Source of the DNA: Mycobacterium sp. 1164985.4 | GTDB lineage: Bacteria > Actinomycetota > Actinomycetes > Mycobacteriales > Mycobacteriaceae | Direction of reading: 5' to 3' | Assembly (NCBI RefSeq): GCF_001668575.1 | Contig: NZ_LZMD01000068.1 | Location: forward strand, 1-39,658 | Length of the DNA stretch: 39,658 nucleotides | Shown: positions 1 to 8,744 of the stretch, one piece after another | Numbering within the stretch: position 1 is the first letter of the stretch | Layout of the letters: every line of letters starts with the position of its first letter | Made by a program: the position numbers and the translations under genes | The notes under the pieces: model-generated | What the model was told of the DNA's origin: nothing | Seen by the model: only the letters and a program-made list of their open reading frames with translations | Database searches by the model: none

Positions 1-732
1 CGGATGGTTCTGGGGTTAGGGGGAAATGTCGATCACGACTATGTGGTTTGCCTGGGGCGCGAGTACTTCGGCGCCGGGGTGGTTCGTGGCCGGACCCCGG
101 TGGGGCCCCGCATGGGAAGGGGCCGGGTGGGTGGGCGCCCAACGCTGGAACTGGTCAACCGAGACTCCGAGCAGACGCACCTGACGCTGGGTGTGCGCAC
201 GCCGGGCCGGCACTGGGAACACCGCTGGGCGCTCTCGGTGCTCAACACGGCGCTGGGCGGCGGGCTGAGTTCTCGTCTGTTCCAGGAGATTCGCGAGGCC
301 CGCGGGTTGGCGTATTCGGTGTACTCGACGGTGGACACGTTCTCCGACAGCGGAGCGCTGTCGGTCTACGCCGGCTGCCTTCCGGAACGGTTCGACGAGG
401 TCGCCCGTGTCACCACCGACGTGCTCGAGGCGGTGGCACGCGACGGCATCACCGAAGCGGAGTGCCGGATCGCCAAGGGCTCTCTGCGTGGAGGACTGGT
501 CCTGGGCCTGGAGGATTCGGGTTCGCGGATGAACCGCATCGGCCGCAGCGAACTGCATTTCGGCGAACACCGCACCATCGACGAGACCTTGGCCAAGTTC
601 GACGCGGTGACGCTCGACGAGGTGAACGCCGTCGCCCGCCGACTCCTGCGGCGACCGTACGGCGGGGCGGTGCTCGGCCCGGTCCGCTCGAAACGGTCTC
701 TGCCCCAGCCGCTTCGGGCCCTCGCCGGTTGA
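1..732 (+). CDS. pepR: M16 family zinc peptidase, C-terminal part (PepR-like), 5' truncated
   Basis: The open frame runs in from the window edge (codon 1 is CGG) to a TGA at 730-732, giving about 243 residues. The text fits the second half of a bacterial M16 processing-type peptidase: a GNVDHD stretch at the end of the first domain, then THLTLGVRTPGRHW and LNTALGGGLSSRLFQEIREARGLAYSVYS, the typical second-domain core. In this family the HxxEH zinc site lies in the N-terminal domain, here outside the window. The C-terminal domain closes over substrate and has no metal site. The ATG at 4 is an internal methionine, not a start. In mycobacteria this gene sits next to ald, as here. Identification is good; the exact symbol is inferred from gene order. 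Confidence 0.88.
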   Translation, partial: RMVLGLGGNVDHDYVVCLGREYFGAGVVRGRTPVGPRMGRGRVGGRPTLELVNRDSEQTHLTLGVRTPGRHWEHRWALSVLNTALGGGLSSRLFQEIREARGLAYSVYSTVDTFSDSGALSVYAGCLPERFDEVARVTTDVLEAVARDGITEAECRIAKGSLRGGLVLGLEDSGSRMNRIGRSELHFGEHRTIDETLAKFDAVTLDEVNAVARRLLRRPYGGAVLGPVRSKRSLPQPLRALAG

Positions 733-737
733 TCGCC

Positions 738-743
738 TACGCT
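738..743 (+). promoter_or_regulatory. -10 element, likely leaderless start of the beta-lactamase gene
   Basis: TACGCT matches TANNNT and is followed by 7 bases before the ATG at 751. No Shine-Dalgarno site precedes the ATG, so the transcript probably begins at or next to it. Confidence 0.5.
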
Positions 744-750
744 GGGGCCG

Positions 751-1635
751 ATGACTGACTTGTCGCGGCGCCACGTCCTGATCGGTGGTTTGACACTCGC
801 GGCGCTGGCCGCCTCGCCGCACAAGTCCGCCGTGGCCGACCCGCCGCAGCTCGCGGACCGCCTGGGGGAGATGGAACGCAACCACAACGCGCTGATCGGG
901 GTGTTCGCCGTCAACCTCGACACCGGCCGCACCGTCGCGCATCGCCCGCGGGATCCGTTTGCGATGTGCTCGACGTTCAAGACCTACGCCGCCGCTCGCG
1001 TGCTGCAGGGGGCCGAACGCGGTGAGCTCGCGCTCACGGACCGCGTCCCCGTCGCACAAAGCGACATCGTCCCGAATTCGCCGGTCACCGGAGAGCACGT
1101 CGGGCAGACAATGACGCTGGCCGAGTTGTGCCAGGCCGCCCTGCAGCAGAGCGACAACGCCGCGGGCAACCTGCTGCTGCGCACGATCGGTGGCCCGTCC
1201 GGCGTGACCGATTTCGCCCGCAGCATCGGCGACCAGCGGACCCGGCTCGACCGGTGGGAGATCGAGCTCAACGCCGCCGTTCCCGGTGATCCGCGCGACA
1301 CCACGACACCCGAGGCGCTCGGCGGCGGTTACCGGTCGCTGATCACCGGAAACGTCCTGGGGGAGCCGCAACGTCGGCAGCTCGACGACTGGATGCGGGC
1401 CAATCGGACGTCGAGCGTGCGTCCGGTCCTGCCGCCGGGGTGGACGATCGCCGACAAGACCGGCTCCGGGGACTACGCGAGCACCAACGATGTCGGTGTC
1501 GCGTTCGGACCCGCCGGTGAGCGTCTGCTGCTGGCGATCATGACCAGGACCGCGGCCGACGACCCTGACGTGCCCAACGACCGTCGGATGGTCGGCGACG
1601 TGGGTTCGATGCTGGTGGCGGGGCTGCTGGCCTGA
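751..1635 (+). CDS. bla: Class A beta-lactamase, Tat-exported
   Basis: This 294-residue serine beta-lactamase would hydrolyse penicillins and cephalosporins outside the cytoplasmic membrane. All class A motifs are visible: S-x-x-K as STFK (S74, K77), SDN at 134-136, the omega-loop E-x-x-x-N as EIELN (E170, N174), and KTG at 236-238 followed by SGD. The N-terminus reads [10 protein letters not shown], a twin-arginine motif followed by a short hydrophobic segment, so export by the Tat pathway is likely, as for mycobacterial BlaC/BlaS. It starts 19 bases after the pepR stop with its own leaderless-type promoter. Known mycobacterial class A enzymes hydrolyse most beta-lactams and are inhibited by clavulanate; that is family knowledge, not shown here. 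The following ald gene is convergent. Confidence 0.95.
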   Translation: MTDLSRRHVLIGGLTLAALAASPHKSAVADPPQLADRLGEMERNHNALIGVFAVNLDTGRTVAHRPRDPFAMCSTFKTYAAARVLQGAERGELALTDRVPVAQSDIVPNSPVTGEHVGQTMTLAELCQAALQQSDNAAGNLLLRTIGGPSGVTDFARSIGDQRTRLDRWEIELNAAVPGDPRDTTTPEALGGGYRSLITGNVLGEPQRRQLDDWMRANRTSSVRPVLPPGWTIADKTGSGDYASTNDVGVAFGPAGERLLLAIMTRTAADDPDVPNDRRMVGDVGSMLVAGLLA

Positions 1636-1700
1636 GTTGGCCGATGATGTGGCCAGCCTAGCCCCGGCCACCCCTCGACGGCCGGGCCCAGCTGGTTTGT

Positions 1701-1753
1701 CAGCGGCTGTCCCCCCACGCTCGTCGCCCCCCTGAGCTGAGCGCCAGCCGCTG
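1701..1753. terminator. Inverted repeat between the convergent bla and ald genes
   Basis: CAGCGGCTG at 1701-1709 and CAGCCGCTG at 1745-1753 form a perfect 9-bp stem with a 35-base loop. It lies in the 215-bp convergent gap 1636-1850. A second, weaker stem (GGGTG/CACCC) lies near 1827-1845, just past the ald stop. There is no T tract. Terminator function is inferred from position only. Confidence 0.35.
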
Positions 1754-1850
1754 GAAACGACGGTATGGCATGAAGCCGCGCGAAGGAATCGGGCGAATCC
1801 CTATCTTTTTGCACCCGCACGTTTAAGGGTGCCGGCCGAACACCCGGGAA

Positions 1851-2972
1851 TCAGGCGTCGACCAGCACCGACGCCGGATCGGTGTACGGCAGGTCGAGGT
1901 CGGTGGCCACCTGCTCGGACAGCAGGGCGCCGTCGTGCGTCGACAATCCCTTGGCCAGCGAGGCATCGGCTCGGCACGCCGCATGCCAACCCTGATCGGC
2001 CAGCTTGAGGACGTAGGGCATGGTCGCGTTGGTCAGCGCGAATGTCGAGGTGCGCGGCACCGCGCCGGGCATGTTCGCGACGCAGTAGAAGAGCGTGTCG
2101 TGTACCGCGAACGTGGGATCGTCGTGCGTGGTCGGGCGGGAGCCCTCGAAGCAGCCACCCTGGTCGATGGCGATGTCGACCAGCACAGCTCCGGGTTTCA
2201 TGTGCGCGACGGTCGAGTTGGTCACCAGCTTGGGTGCCTTCGCGCCCGGCACCAGCACCGCGCCGATGACGAGGTCGGCGCGCTTGACGGCGTCCTCGAG
2301 TTCCAGGATCGACGAGTAGCGGGACTCGATACGGCCGCCGAACTCGGCGTCCACGTCGCGCAGCTTGTTGAGGCTGACGTCGAACACGGTCACGTGCGCG
2401 CCCATGCCGGCCGCCACCCGGGCGGCGTTGTAGCCCGCGGTGCCGCCGCCGATCACGACGACGTCGGCGGGAGCCACCCCCGGCACCCCGCTCATCAGCA
2501 CGCCGCGCCCGCCGTGGCTGCGCATCAGGTGGTACGCGCCGACCTGCGCCGCCAACCGCCCGGCGACCTCGCTCATCGGGGCCAGCAGGGGAAGGGCGCC
2601 GTCGGCGGTCTGGACGGTTTCGTAGGCGATCGACGTGGTCCCCGAGGCCAACAGCGCTTCGGTGCACGGCCGTGATGCGGCCAGGTGCAGATAGGTGAAC
2701 AGCGTCTGACCCGGACGCATTCGGTGCCACTCGGCTTCGATCGGCTCCTTGACCTTCAGCAGCAGCTCGGCGTCGGCCCATACCAGGTCGGCGCTGTTGA
2801 TCATCTGGGCGCCGGCGCGTTTGAAGTCGGCGTCGTCGATCGACGAACCCTCGCCCGCACCGGACTGGATGATCACCTCATGACCGCGGTGCACCAGCTC
2901 CGCGACTCCGGCGGGGGTGATCGCGACCCGGAATTCGTTGTTCTTGATTTCGGTGGGGATGCCGACGCGCAT
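1851..2972 (-). CDS. ald: L-alanine dehydrogenase
   Basis: The enzyme interconverts L-alanine and pyruvate plus ammonia with NAD(H). In mycobacteria it also serves redox balance and growth on alanine. The protein is 373 residues, close to the 371 of the M. tuberculosis enzyme, and begins [17 protein letters not shown], the family N-terminus with its substrate-binding Arg and Lys. The Rossmann segment [23 protein letters not shown] and the [16 protein letters not shown] stretch are present. I chose the ATG at 2972 rather than the upstream start at 3002 because GAGGAG lies 5 bases before it and homologues begin here. It is divergent from aldR, whose product is the known activator of ald in mycobacteria. 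Confidence 0.97.
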   Translation of the reverse strand: MRVGIPTEIKNNEFRVAITPAGVAELVHRGHEVIIQSGAGEGSSIDDADFKRAGAQMINSADLVWADAELLLKVKEPIEAEWHRMRPGQTLFTYLHLAASRPCTEALLASGTTSIAYETVQTADGALPLLAPMSEVAGRLAAQVGAYHLMRSHGGRGVLMSGVPGVAPADVVVIGGGTAGYNAARVAAGMGAHVTVFDVSLNKLRDVDAEFGGRIESRYSSILELEDAVKRADLVIGAVLVPGAKAPKLVTNSTVAHMKPGAVLVDIAIDQGGCFEGSRPTTHDDPTFAVHDTLFYCVANMPGAVPRTSTFALTNATMPYVLKLADQGWHAACRADASLAKGLSTHDGALLSEQVATDLDLPYTDPASVLVDA

Positions 2973-3003
2973 GACCGCTCCTCGGGTGAATGTTGCCTCC
3001 AAG

Positions 3004-3023
3004 TGTGAAGAAGCTTCGTCACA
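3004..3023. promoter_or_regulatory. 20-bp palindrome in the ald-aldR gap, candidate AldR operator
   Basis: The bases TGTGAAGAAGCTTCGTCACA form an inverted repeat with one mismatched pair (18 of 20 bases symmetric). It sits 31 bases upstream of ald and 39 bases upstream of aldR. Lrp/AsnC regulators bind such dyads between divergent genes. Binding by AldR is inferred. Confidence 0.6.
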
Positions 3024-3050
3024 ACAGCAATTCCTGTGTTAAAGATTCTG

Positions 3051-3056
3051 TATAGT
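3051..3056 (+). promoter_or_regulatory. -10 element, likely leaderless start of aldR
   Basis: TATAGT with a 6-base spacer to the ATG at 3063. This favours ATG 3063 over the in-frame GTG at 3036, which lies upstream of the -10 element. Confidence 0.6.
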
Positions 3057-3062
3057 CGGCTT

Positions 3063-3578
3063 ATGACCGAAACATCTTCACCTCAGCGGCCGACGGGGGC
3101 CGTGCAGTCGAAGGATGTTCGGCCGGTTCCCCTCGACGAGGTCGACCGCCGGATCCTGGCCGCGCTACACCGCGACGCTCGGATTTCCAACAGCGCACTC
3201 GCCGAGGCCGTCGGCATCGCGCCGTCGACGTGCCACGGCCGGGTGCGCCGCCTTCAGGAGGTCGGCGTCATCCGCGGCTTCTACACCGATATCAATCCGG
3301 CCGCGATCGGCTTACCACTGCAAGCGATGATCTCGGTGTCCCTGCAGTCGAGCGCCCGCGGCAGGATCCACAGCTTCATCCAGCAGATCCGGCGCAGACC
3401 GCAGGTGATGGACGTCTACTTCCTCGCGGGCGCCGACGACTTCATCTTGCACGTCGCCGCACGTGACACCGATGACCTGCGGTCCTTCGTGGTGGAGAAC
3501 CTCAACGCCGACGCCGACGTCGCCGGTACGCAGACCTCGCTGATCTTCGAGCATCTGCGGGGGGCCTCGCCACTTTAG
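3063..3578 (+). CDS. aldR: Lrp/AsnC family transcriptional regulator AldR
   Basis: This is a 171-residue Lrp/AsnC regulator. An N-terminal helix-turn-helix (LDEVDRRILAALHRDARISNSALAEAVGIAPSTCHGRVRRLQEVGVIRGF, about residues 24-73) is followed by a RAM/ligand-binding domain with the MDVYFLAGADDFILHVAARD core. It is divergent from ald with 90 bases between the start codons. That is the arrangement of mycobacterial ald/aldR, in which AldR senses alanine and activates ald. The 20-bp palindrome at 3004-3023 is the obvious candidate binding site. The N-terminal 20 or so residues are low-complexity and vary between homologues. Confidence 0.93.
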   Translation: MTETSSPQRPTGAVQSKDVRPVPLDEVDRRILAALHRDARISNSALAEAVGIAPSTCHGRVRRLQEVGVIRGFYTDINPAAIGLPLQAMISVSLQSSARGRIHSFIQQIRRRPQVMDVYFLAGADDFILHVAARDTDDLRSFVVENLNADADVAGTQTSLIFEHLRGASPL

Positions 3579-3615
3579 GCCGAGGGGCTTCGCTGAAAGG
3601 CGCGATCGGGCCACA

Positions 3616-4638
3616 ATGGACTACGTGCTCTTCGGCGTCGACGCGCCGACCTGTCTGGCGGGAATGGCCTACCCGATACCGTTCGCCACGGCCGACGACG
3701 TGGTGCGGATAGCCGTGGAAGCCGAGCAGATGGGCTACGACGAGGTGTCGGGGAACGACCATCTGAGCACCCAGCGGTTCGTCCGCGACGCGTGGAGCCG
3801 GCCGCCGGACTACTTCGAACCGCTCATCATGCTCGCGACGATCGCGGCCAAAACGTCGGCGGTCCGGTTGGGCACCGGGATCCTGGTTTTGCCCATGCGA
3901 GATCCAGTGCTGCTGGCCAAGCAGGTCGCGACGCTCGACCAGATCTCCGGTGGTCGCGTGACGCTGGCGGTGGCCGCCGGAGGTTACCGCGATGAATTCG
4001 AAAGCGTCGCACCCGATCTCGCCGACGCGTCACGGGTGGACCTGATGACGGAGGGTATCGAGGCTCTGCGTGTTCTCTTCGAGCAACCGAGGTCGAGTTA
4101 CCACGGCAGGCATCGCCGATTCTTCGACGTCGAGTCGTATCCGAAGCCGGTGCAGCAACCGCTGCCGATCTTCTCCGGCGGCAACGCCAAGGGTGCGTTG
4201 AAGCGGGCCGGCGAGCGGTGCCAGGGCTGGCTGCCCGCCAAGACCGGCCCGGCGGAGCTCGCCGCGGGCCGGGACCGTATCGCCGAATACGCCCGCGGGG
4301 TGGGTCGCGATCCGTCCCAAATCACGATCGGGCTGCAGACCGTCGTGTGCATCGCCGACACGGCCGATGAAGCCAGATCACGGGTCGAGCACTCGACGTT
4401 CGATCTGTTCCGGAGGTCCCTGACGAACACCATGATGAAGGGGATCGACTTCGACAAGTATCTGGCCGACAACCTCATCGGCACCCCGGACCAGGTGTGC
4501 GCAAAGGTCGAGAAGTTCGCCGAAGCCGGCCTCGACGGTTTCTTCGCCACACTGTTCGTTGCGAACACCGTCGACGAAATGCTGAGCCAGATGCGGCTTT
4601 TCGCGCGCCACGTCATGCCGGCCTTCCGGGCGGCGTGA
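3616..4638 (+). CDS. LLM-class (luciferase-like) flavin/F420-dependent oxidoreductase
   Basis: A 340-residue TIM-barrel protein of the bacterial luciferase-like superfamily. Recognisable segments are FATADDVVRIAVEAEQMGYDEVSGNDHL near the N-terminus, IMLATIAAKTSAVRLGTGILVLPMRDPVLLAKQVATLDQISGGRVTLAV, and the late FSGGNAKGALKRAGERCQGWLP region that lines the cofactor pocket. In mycobacteria many members use coenzyme F420, but the sequence alone does not settle F420 against FMN. The substrate cannot be assigned. The start is ATG 3616, 37 bases after aldR; no convincing ribosome site or -10 element is adjacent. It ends four bases from the convergent epimerase gene. Confidence 0.88.
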   Translation: MDYVLFGVDAPTCLAGMAYPIPFATADDVVRIAVEAEQMGYDEVSGNDHLSTQRFVRDAWSRPPDYFEPLIMLATIAAKTSAVRLGTGILVLPMRDPVLLAKQVATLDQISGGRVTLAVAAGGYRDEFESVAPDLADASRVDLMTEGIEALRVLFEQPRSSYHGRHRRFFDVESYPKPVQQPLPIFSGGNAKGALKRAGERCQGWLPAKTGPAELAAGRDRIAEYARGVGRDPSQITIGLQTVVCIADTADEARSRVEHSTFDLFRRSLTNTMMKGIDFDKYLADNLIGTPDQVCAKVEKFAEAGLDGFFATLFVANTVDEMLSQMRLFARHVMPAFRAA

Positions 4639-4642
4639 CGGG

Positions 4643-5545
4643 TTACCCGGCGACCAGATCGGGATGGAACGCGGCGGCCATCCGGCGCAGCCCGTCGCGC
4701 CAGTCCACGGCGGTGTCGCCGGCGATCGCACGCATGCGGCCGACGTCGACCGGGTTGCCGCGCAAGGCACGAGCGTCCACGTCGAACGTCGGTTCCCGAC
4801 CGACCAGCGAGCCGAGGTAGGCACACCACTCCTGCAGGCTGATCGTCTGATGGCCGGCCCAGTTCACCGTCGTCGCCGGAACCGAAGCCGCCTCAAGCAG
4901 TTTCGGGAGCGTCGCGACGATGTCCTCCTCGTGGATCGGGTTGTAGAGCGCCGGCGGGCCCGGCGGCACCGGGATCGGGGTGCCCGCCAGGATCATCTCC
5001 AGATGAAAGAACGGCCATCCGCCGTTGTCCCCGTACGGCACGTTGAGCCGCGCAATCGTCGTCGGGACGCCGAGCGCGCGGGCCATCGACCGGGCGACGA
5101 CCTCACCGGCGATCTTGGAGATGGAGTACGTCGGGAACAGGTGTTTGTGGTTGTCGCCCAGCGCGGTGTCCTCCGTGCGCGGCTCGTCGTGCGGCGGGTC
5201 GTAGACCGCGGCCGACGAACAGTGCAGGAACGCCGTGGCGTCGGGGCAGTGGGCCATCAGCAGCCCGACCGATTCGGCATTGGCGCCCAAGTCTTTGTCC
5301 CATCGGCCGCTCTTGGCCACCGCGAAGTTCAGAACGTAGTCGAAGTCCGAAGGAATGCCGGAGAATTCGCCGACCGCCAGGTTGACCGCGTGACAGTGCA
5401 CCCCGTGGTTCTCCAGCCTCTCGCGCGTCGCCGAATCGGTGAACCGGGCGATTCCCCATACCTCGTTGTCACCCGCCAGCGCCTCGGCGACCGGAACGGC
5501 GACCTGACCCGTCGCACCGGTTATCAACACTTTGGCGCCGCGCAT
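4643..5545 (-). CDS. NAD-dependent epimerase/dehydratase family protein
   Basis: An extended short-chain dehydrogenase of 300 residues. The Rossmann fingerprint is near the N-terminus (KVLITGATGQVAVPVAEAL) and the catalytic Y-x-x-x-K is seen as YSISK after a conserved serine-rich strand (FLHCSSAAVYDPP). The NVPYGDNGGWPF segment resembles the substrate loop of sugar-nucleotide epimerases. The ATG at 5545 is preferred over the GTG at 5566 because a TACCAT -10 hexamer lies 6 bases before it. The substrate is unknown. The gene is divergent from dapB with 65 bases between start codons, and convergent with the LLM oxidoreductase. Confidence 0.88.
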   Translation of the reverse strand: MRGAKVLITGATGQVAVPVAEALAGDNEVWGIARFTDSATRERLENHGVHCHAVNLAVGEFSGIPSDFDYVLNFAVAKSGRWDKDLGANAESVGLLMAHCPDATAFLHCSSAAVYDPPHDEPRTEDTALGDNHKHLFPTYSISKIAGEVVARSMARALGVPTTIARLNVPYGDNGGWPFFHLEMILAGTPIPVPPGPPALYNPIHEEDIVATLPKLLEAASVPATTVNWAGHQTISLQEWCAYLGSLVGREPTFDVDARALRGNPVDVGRMRAIAGDTAVDWRDGLRRMAAAFHPDLVAG

Positions 5546-5551
5546 GCGCCG

Positions 5552-5557
5552 ATGGTA
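5552..5557 (-). promoter_or_regulatory. -10 element, likely leaderless start of the epimerase gene
   Basis: On the minus strand the hexamer reads TACCAT, 6 bases before the ATG at 5545. It supports the shorter start. Confidence 0.5.
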
Positions 5558-5598
5558 GGGGAGCACCGCGCCCGCTGTGGATGGATGCGACGAGTGGA

Positions 5599-6344
<746 letters not shown>

Positions 6345-6345
<1 letters not shown>

Positions 6346-6812
6346 TGGCCGAGGACGGGCGCGTCCTGCGCATCCAACTGCTGATCGGCTTCATGTGCGT
6401 CGCGCTGATCGTGTACTTCGTGCTGCTCGGCCGCCTCGCGATGGCGTTCGTCTCGACAGGCGAGCCGGCCGCCGTCGGGTTGGGGTTGGCGCTGATGGCG
6501 CTGCCGCTGATCGGGCTGTGGGCGATGCTCAGCACCCTGCGCGCCGGGCTGGCCCACCAGCGGCTCGCACGCATCGCCCGTGAGGAGGGGATGGAACTCG
6601 ACGTCAGCGCGCTGCCGAGGATGCCGTCGGGCCGGATTCAGCGCGACGCCGCCGACGAACTGTTCGTCACCGTGCGTGCGGAGTTGGAAAACGACCCGCA
6701 GAACTGGCGGCGGTGGTATCGACTGGCACGCGCCTACGACTACGCCGGCGACCGCAGCCGGGCGCGGGAAGCGATGAAGAAGGCGGTCGAGATGGAAGAG
6801 CGCGGGCGATGA
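6345..6812 (+). CDS. Membrane protein, Rv2772c-like
   Basis: A 155-residue protein of unknown function. Residues 7-30 (LRIQLLIGFMCVALIVYFVLLGRL) and about 42-65 form two hydrophobic helices. A cytosolic tail follows that ends in a helical stretch (ELENDPQNWRRWYRLARAYDYAGDRSRAREAMKKAVEMEERGR) resembling a single TPR-like hairpin. The start overlaps the dapB stop by one base, so it is probably translated by coupling. A homologue follows dapB in M. tuberculosis as well. I do not assign a function. Confidence 0.85.
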
Positions 6813-6840
6813 GCGCTTGCGCGAAGAGCAGAGGGCTCCG

Positions 6841-7299
6841 ATGAGCAAGACGTTGCTGGTCGTGCACCACACGCCGTCGCCGGGCACCCGCGAGCTGCTC
6901 GAGGCCGTTCTGGCCGGCACAAAGGACCCCGACATCGAGGGCGTTGAAACCGTGGTGCGGCCCGCGTTGGCCGCTACCCTGCCCGACATGCTCGACGCCG
7001 ACGGCTATCTGTTCGGGACGACCGCGAATTTCGGATACATGAGCGGCGCGCTCAAGCACTTCTTCGATACCGTGTACTACCCGAGCCTCGACCACGTCGG
7101 CGGCCGGCCCTACGGGCTGTGGGTGCACGGCAACAACGACACCGTCGGCGCGGTCAACGCGGTGGAGAAGCTGGCGACCGGACTCGCGCTGGCCAAGGCC
7201 GCCGATGCGCTCGAGGTCGTCGGCGGTGTCGACGCCGGTGTGCGCGAACGCGCCTACGAACTCGGAGGCACACTGGCCGCGACGCTGATGGAGGAATAG
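6841..7299 (+). CDS. Flavodoxin-like / NAD(P)H-dependent FMN reductase family protein
   Basis: A 152-residue flavodoxin-fold protein. MSKTLLVVHHTPSPGTRELLEAVLAG is the first strand plus phosphate loop for FMN, and YLFGTTANFGYMSGALKHFFDTVYYPSL is the second flavin loop typical of WrbA/NADPH-dependent FMN reductase relatives. It probably transfers electrons to a quinone or another small acceptor, but the substrate is not visible. The ATG at 6841 fits the family N-terminus better than the upstream start at 6817. It lies 28 bases after the previous gene. Confidence 0.87.
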   Translation: MSKTLLVVHHTPSPGTRELLEAVLAGTKDPDIEGVETVVRPALAATLPDMLDADGYLFGTTANFGYMSGALKHFFDTVYYPSLDHVGGRPYGLWVHGNNDTVGAVNAVEKLATGLALAKAADALEVVGGVDAGVRERAYELGGTLAATLMEE

Positions 7300-7302
7300 C
7301 CC

Positions 7303-7760
7303 ATGCCTGGAATCGCCGAAATCGCCTTGGGGCAGCGCCGCTCGCGGGAGGGGCGCTGCTGGGCATCGCCGCAGGCAACCTTCGCGGACCCGACTTCCGC
7401 GGCATGATCGCCAAGGACATGGACCTGCTCGAGCGCATCCCCGACGACCAACCCGAGCTCAAGGCGCGGCTGAAGGCCAGCATCGACCATCGCATCGAGG
7501 ACATGATCAGCGCGGCCGAGCGCAGCCGCGACCTGCGGCTGGCGGCACTGTCGTATCGCGGGAACTGGCGCGACATCGTGGTGTTCCTGTGCGCGATCCT
7601 GTTCACAATCGTGTGGTGGAACGTCGACCACCATCGGACGAACTGGCTGGTGATGTTCATCGTGATGATCCTGGCGACCGTGGTCGCGGGCATCTACGCC
7701 GCGCGCGGTCTGCTGCGGTCACTGCAGATGCTGATACGCAGGCGGCACGGAACTCAGTAG
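7303..7760 (+). CDS. Two-helix membrane protein, apparently frameshifted near codon 10
   Basis: A GGAGGA ribosome site (about 7289-7295) points to the ATG at 7303, which reads MPGIAEIALG and then runs out of frame to a TGA at 7405-7407. In the +2 frame the text continues AAPLAGGALLGIAAGNLRG and is open to 7760. One extra G in the GGGG run at 7329-7332 would join the two into a single protein of about 152 residues with a hydrophobic N-terminus, a charged helical middle (ERIPDDQPELKARLKASIDHRIEDMI) and two membrane helices (DIVVFLCAILFTIVWW and LVMFIVMILATVVAGIYAA). If the frame is not disrupted, the shortest usable start is ATG 7404, without a ribosome site. No function is known. It overlaps the convergent CitE-like gene by 7 bases. 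Confidence 0.75.
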
Positions 7761-8677
7761 TGGTACGTGTCCGACGGCGCCGGGATGTGCGCCGGGTCGT
7801 CGACGTCGTCGAACTCCGAGACCTCGATGCCGTACGCGCGGGCCAGATCGAGGATCTTGTTCGCGCGCGCGATGCGCGGGAGGTCCGAGCCGTTGCGGAT
7901 CTCACCGCCGTCGCGTTCGAATTCGAGGAAAAACTCCTTGGCCCAGGCGATTTCGTCTGGTGAGGGGGAGAGGCCCTCGTTGACGGTGGCGCACTGCTCG
8001 GGCGTCAGGCAGATCTTGCCCGTCATGCCGAACTCGACGGACACCGCCGTGGCCTCGCTGAGCTTGAGCGCGCTCGAACCGACCGTCGGCCCGTCGATCG
8101 CGCTCGGCAGGTGCGCGGCCTTCGCCGCGATCGTGAACCGCGACCGCGCGTAAGCCAGCGTCGTCGGGTTCTCGCCGAAGCCGGTGTCGCGCCGGAAGTC
8201 GCCGATGCCGAAGGCCAGCCGGAACGTGCCCTTGGCCGCGGCGATGGCGGTGATGCGCTCGAGCCCGCGGGCCGTCTCGACCAACGCGACGATCGGCACC
8301 CTAGGCAACCGGTTGGCGGTCTCGGTGACGTGGTCGACGGATTCGACCATCGCCAGCATCACCCCGCCGACCGCCGTCTTGGCCAGTGCGTCGAGGTCGT
8401 CGGCCCACCACGGCGTGCCGAATCCGTTGACGCGGACCCAGTCGGTGTTTCCCTCGTTCAGCCAGCGCACGACGTTGTCACGGGCGGCGGTCTTGTCCTT
8501 CGGCGCCACCGCGTCCTCGATATCCAGCACGACGATGTCGGCGCGGGACCGCACGGCGGGCGCGAACCGGTCGTAGTGGGCGCCGTTCACCAGCAGCCAG
8601 CTGCGGGCGAGCACCGGGTCGATGCGCGAGCCGACGTCCTCGTGGTCCGGGTGAGCGCCGGGATCCTGATCGTCCAT
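7754..8677 (-). CDS. CitE-like CoA ester lyase (HpcH/HpaI aldolase superfamily)
   Basis: A 307-residue TIM-barrel protein of the citrate lyase beta-subunit family. Signatures are RSWLLVNGAHYDRF near the N-terminus, VVLDIEDAVAPKDKTAARDNV with the acidic residues of the first metal/CoA site, VRVNGFGTPWWADDLDAL, and ALVETARGLERITAIA carrying the magnesium-binding Glu. Stand-alone CitE homologues in actinobacteria cleave malyl-CoA, citramalyl-CoA or beta-hydroxy acyl-CoA esters; which one applies here cannot be read from sequence. The start is ATG 8677, with no clear Shine-Dalgarno site. A stem-loop at 8720-8744 separates it from the upstream dienelactone hydrolase gene on the same strand. Confidence 0.88.
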   Translation of the reverse strand: MDDQDPGAHPDHEDVGSRIDPVLARSWLLVNGAHYDRFAPAVRSRADIVVLDIEDAVAPKDKTAARDNVVRWLNEGNTDWVRVNGFGTPWWADDLDALAKTAVGGVMLAMVESVDHVTETANRLPRVPIVALVETARGLERITAIAAAKGTFRLAFGIGDFRRDTGFGENPTTLAYARSRFTIAAKAAHLPSAIDGPTVGSSALKLSEATAVSVEFGMTGKICLTPEQCATVNEGLSPSPDEIAWAKEFFLEFERDGGEIRNGSDLPRIARANKILDLARAYGIEVSEFDDVDDPAHIPAPSDTYHY

Positions 8678-8719
8678 CGGATCATCGTTGCGTATCGGCC
8701 CGGCACGGGTACCGGGTCA

Positions 8720-8744
8720 TGCCCAATTGGGCCTCAATTGGGCA
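8720..8744. terminator. Stem-loop at the 3' end of the dienelactone hydrolase gene
   Basis: TGCCCAATT (8720-8728) pairs with AATTGGGCA (8736-8744), a perfect 9-bp stem with a 7-base loop that contains part of the TGA stop. The left arm is itself part of a 12-bp palindrome, GCCCAATTGGGC (8721-8732). Position suggests termination, or separation of the two minus-strand genes. Confidence 0.5.

Noticed and set aside
16..1671. Long open frame on the minus strand opposite pepR and bla
   Set aside because: It is antisense to two well-supported genes, has no family features, and its Arg/Gly/His-rich text is typical of GC-rich shadow frames.
3036..3062. Longer aldR start at GTG 3036
   Set aside because: It lies upstream of the TATAGT -10 element, so the codons would not be transcribed from that promoter.
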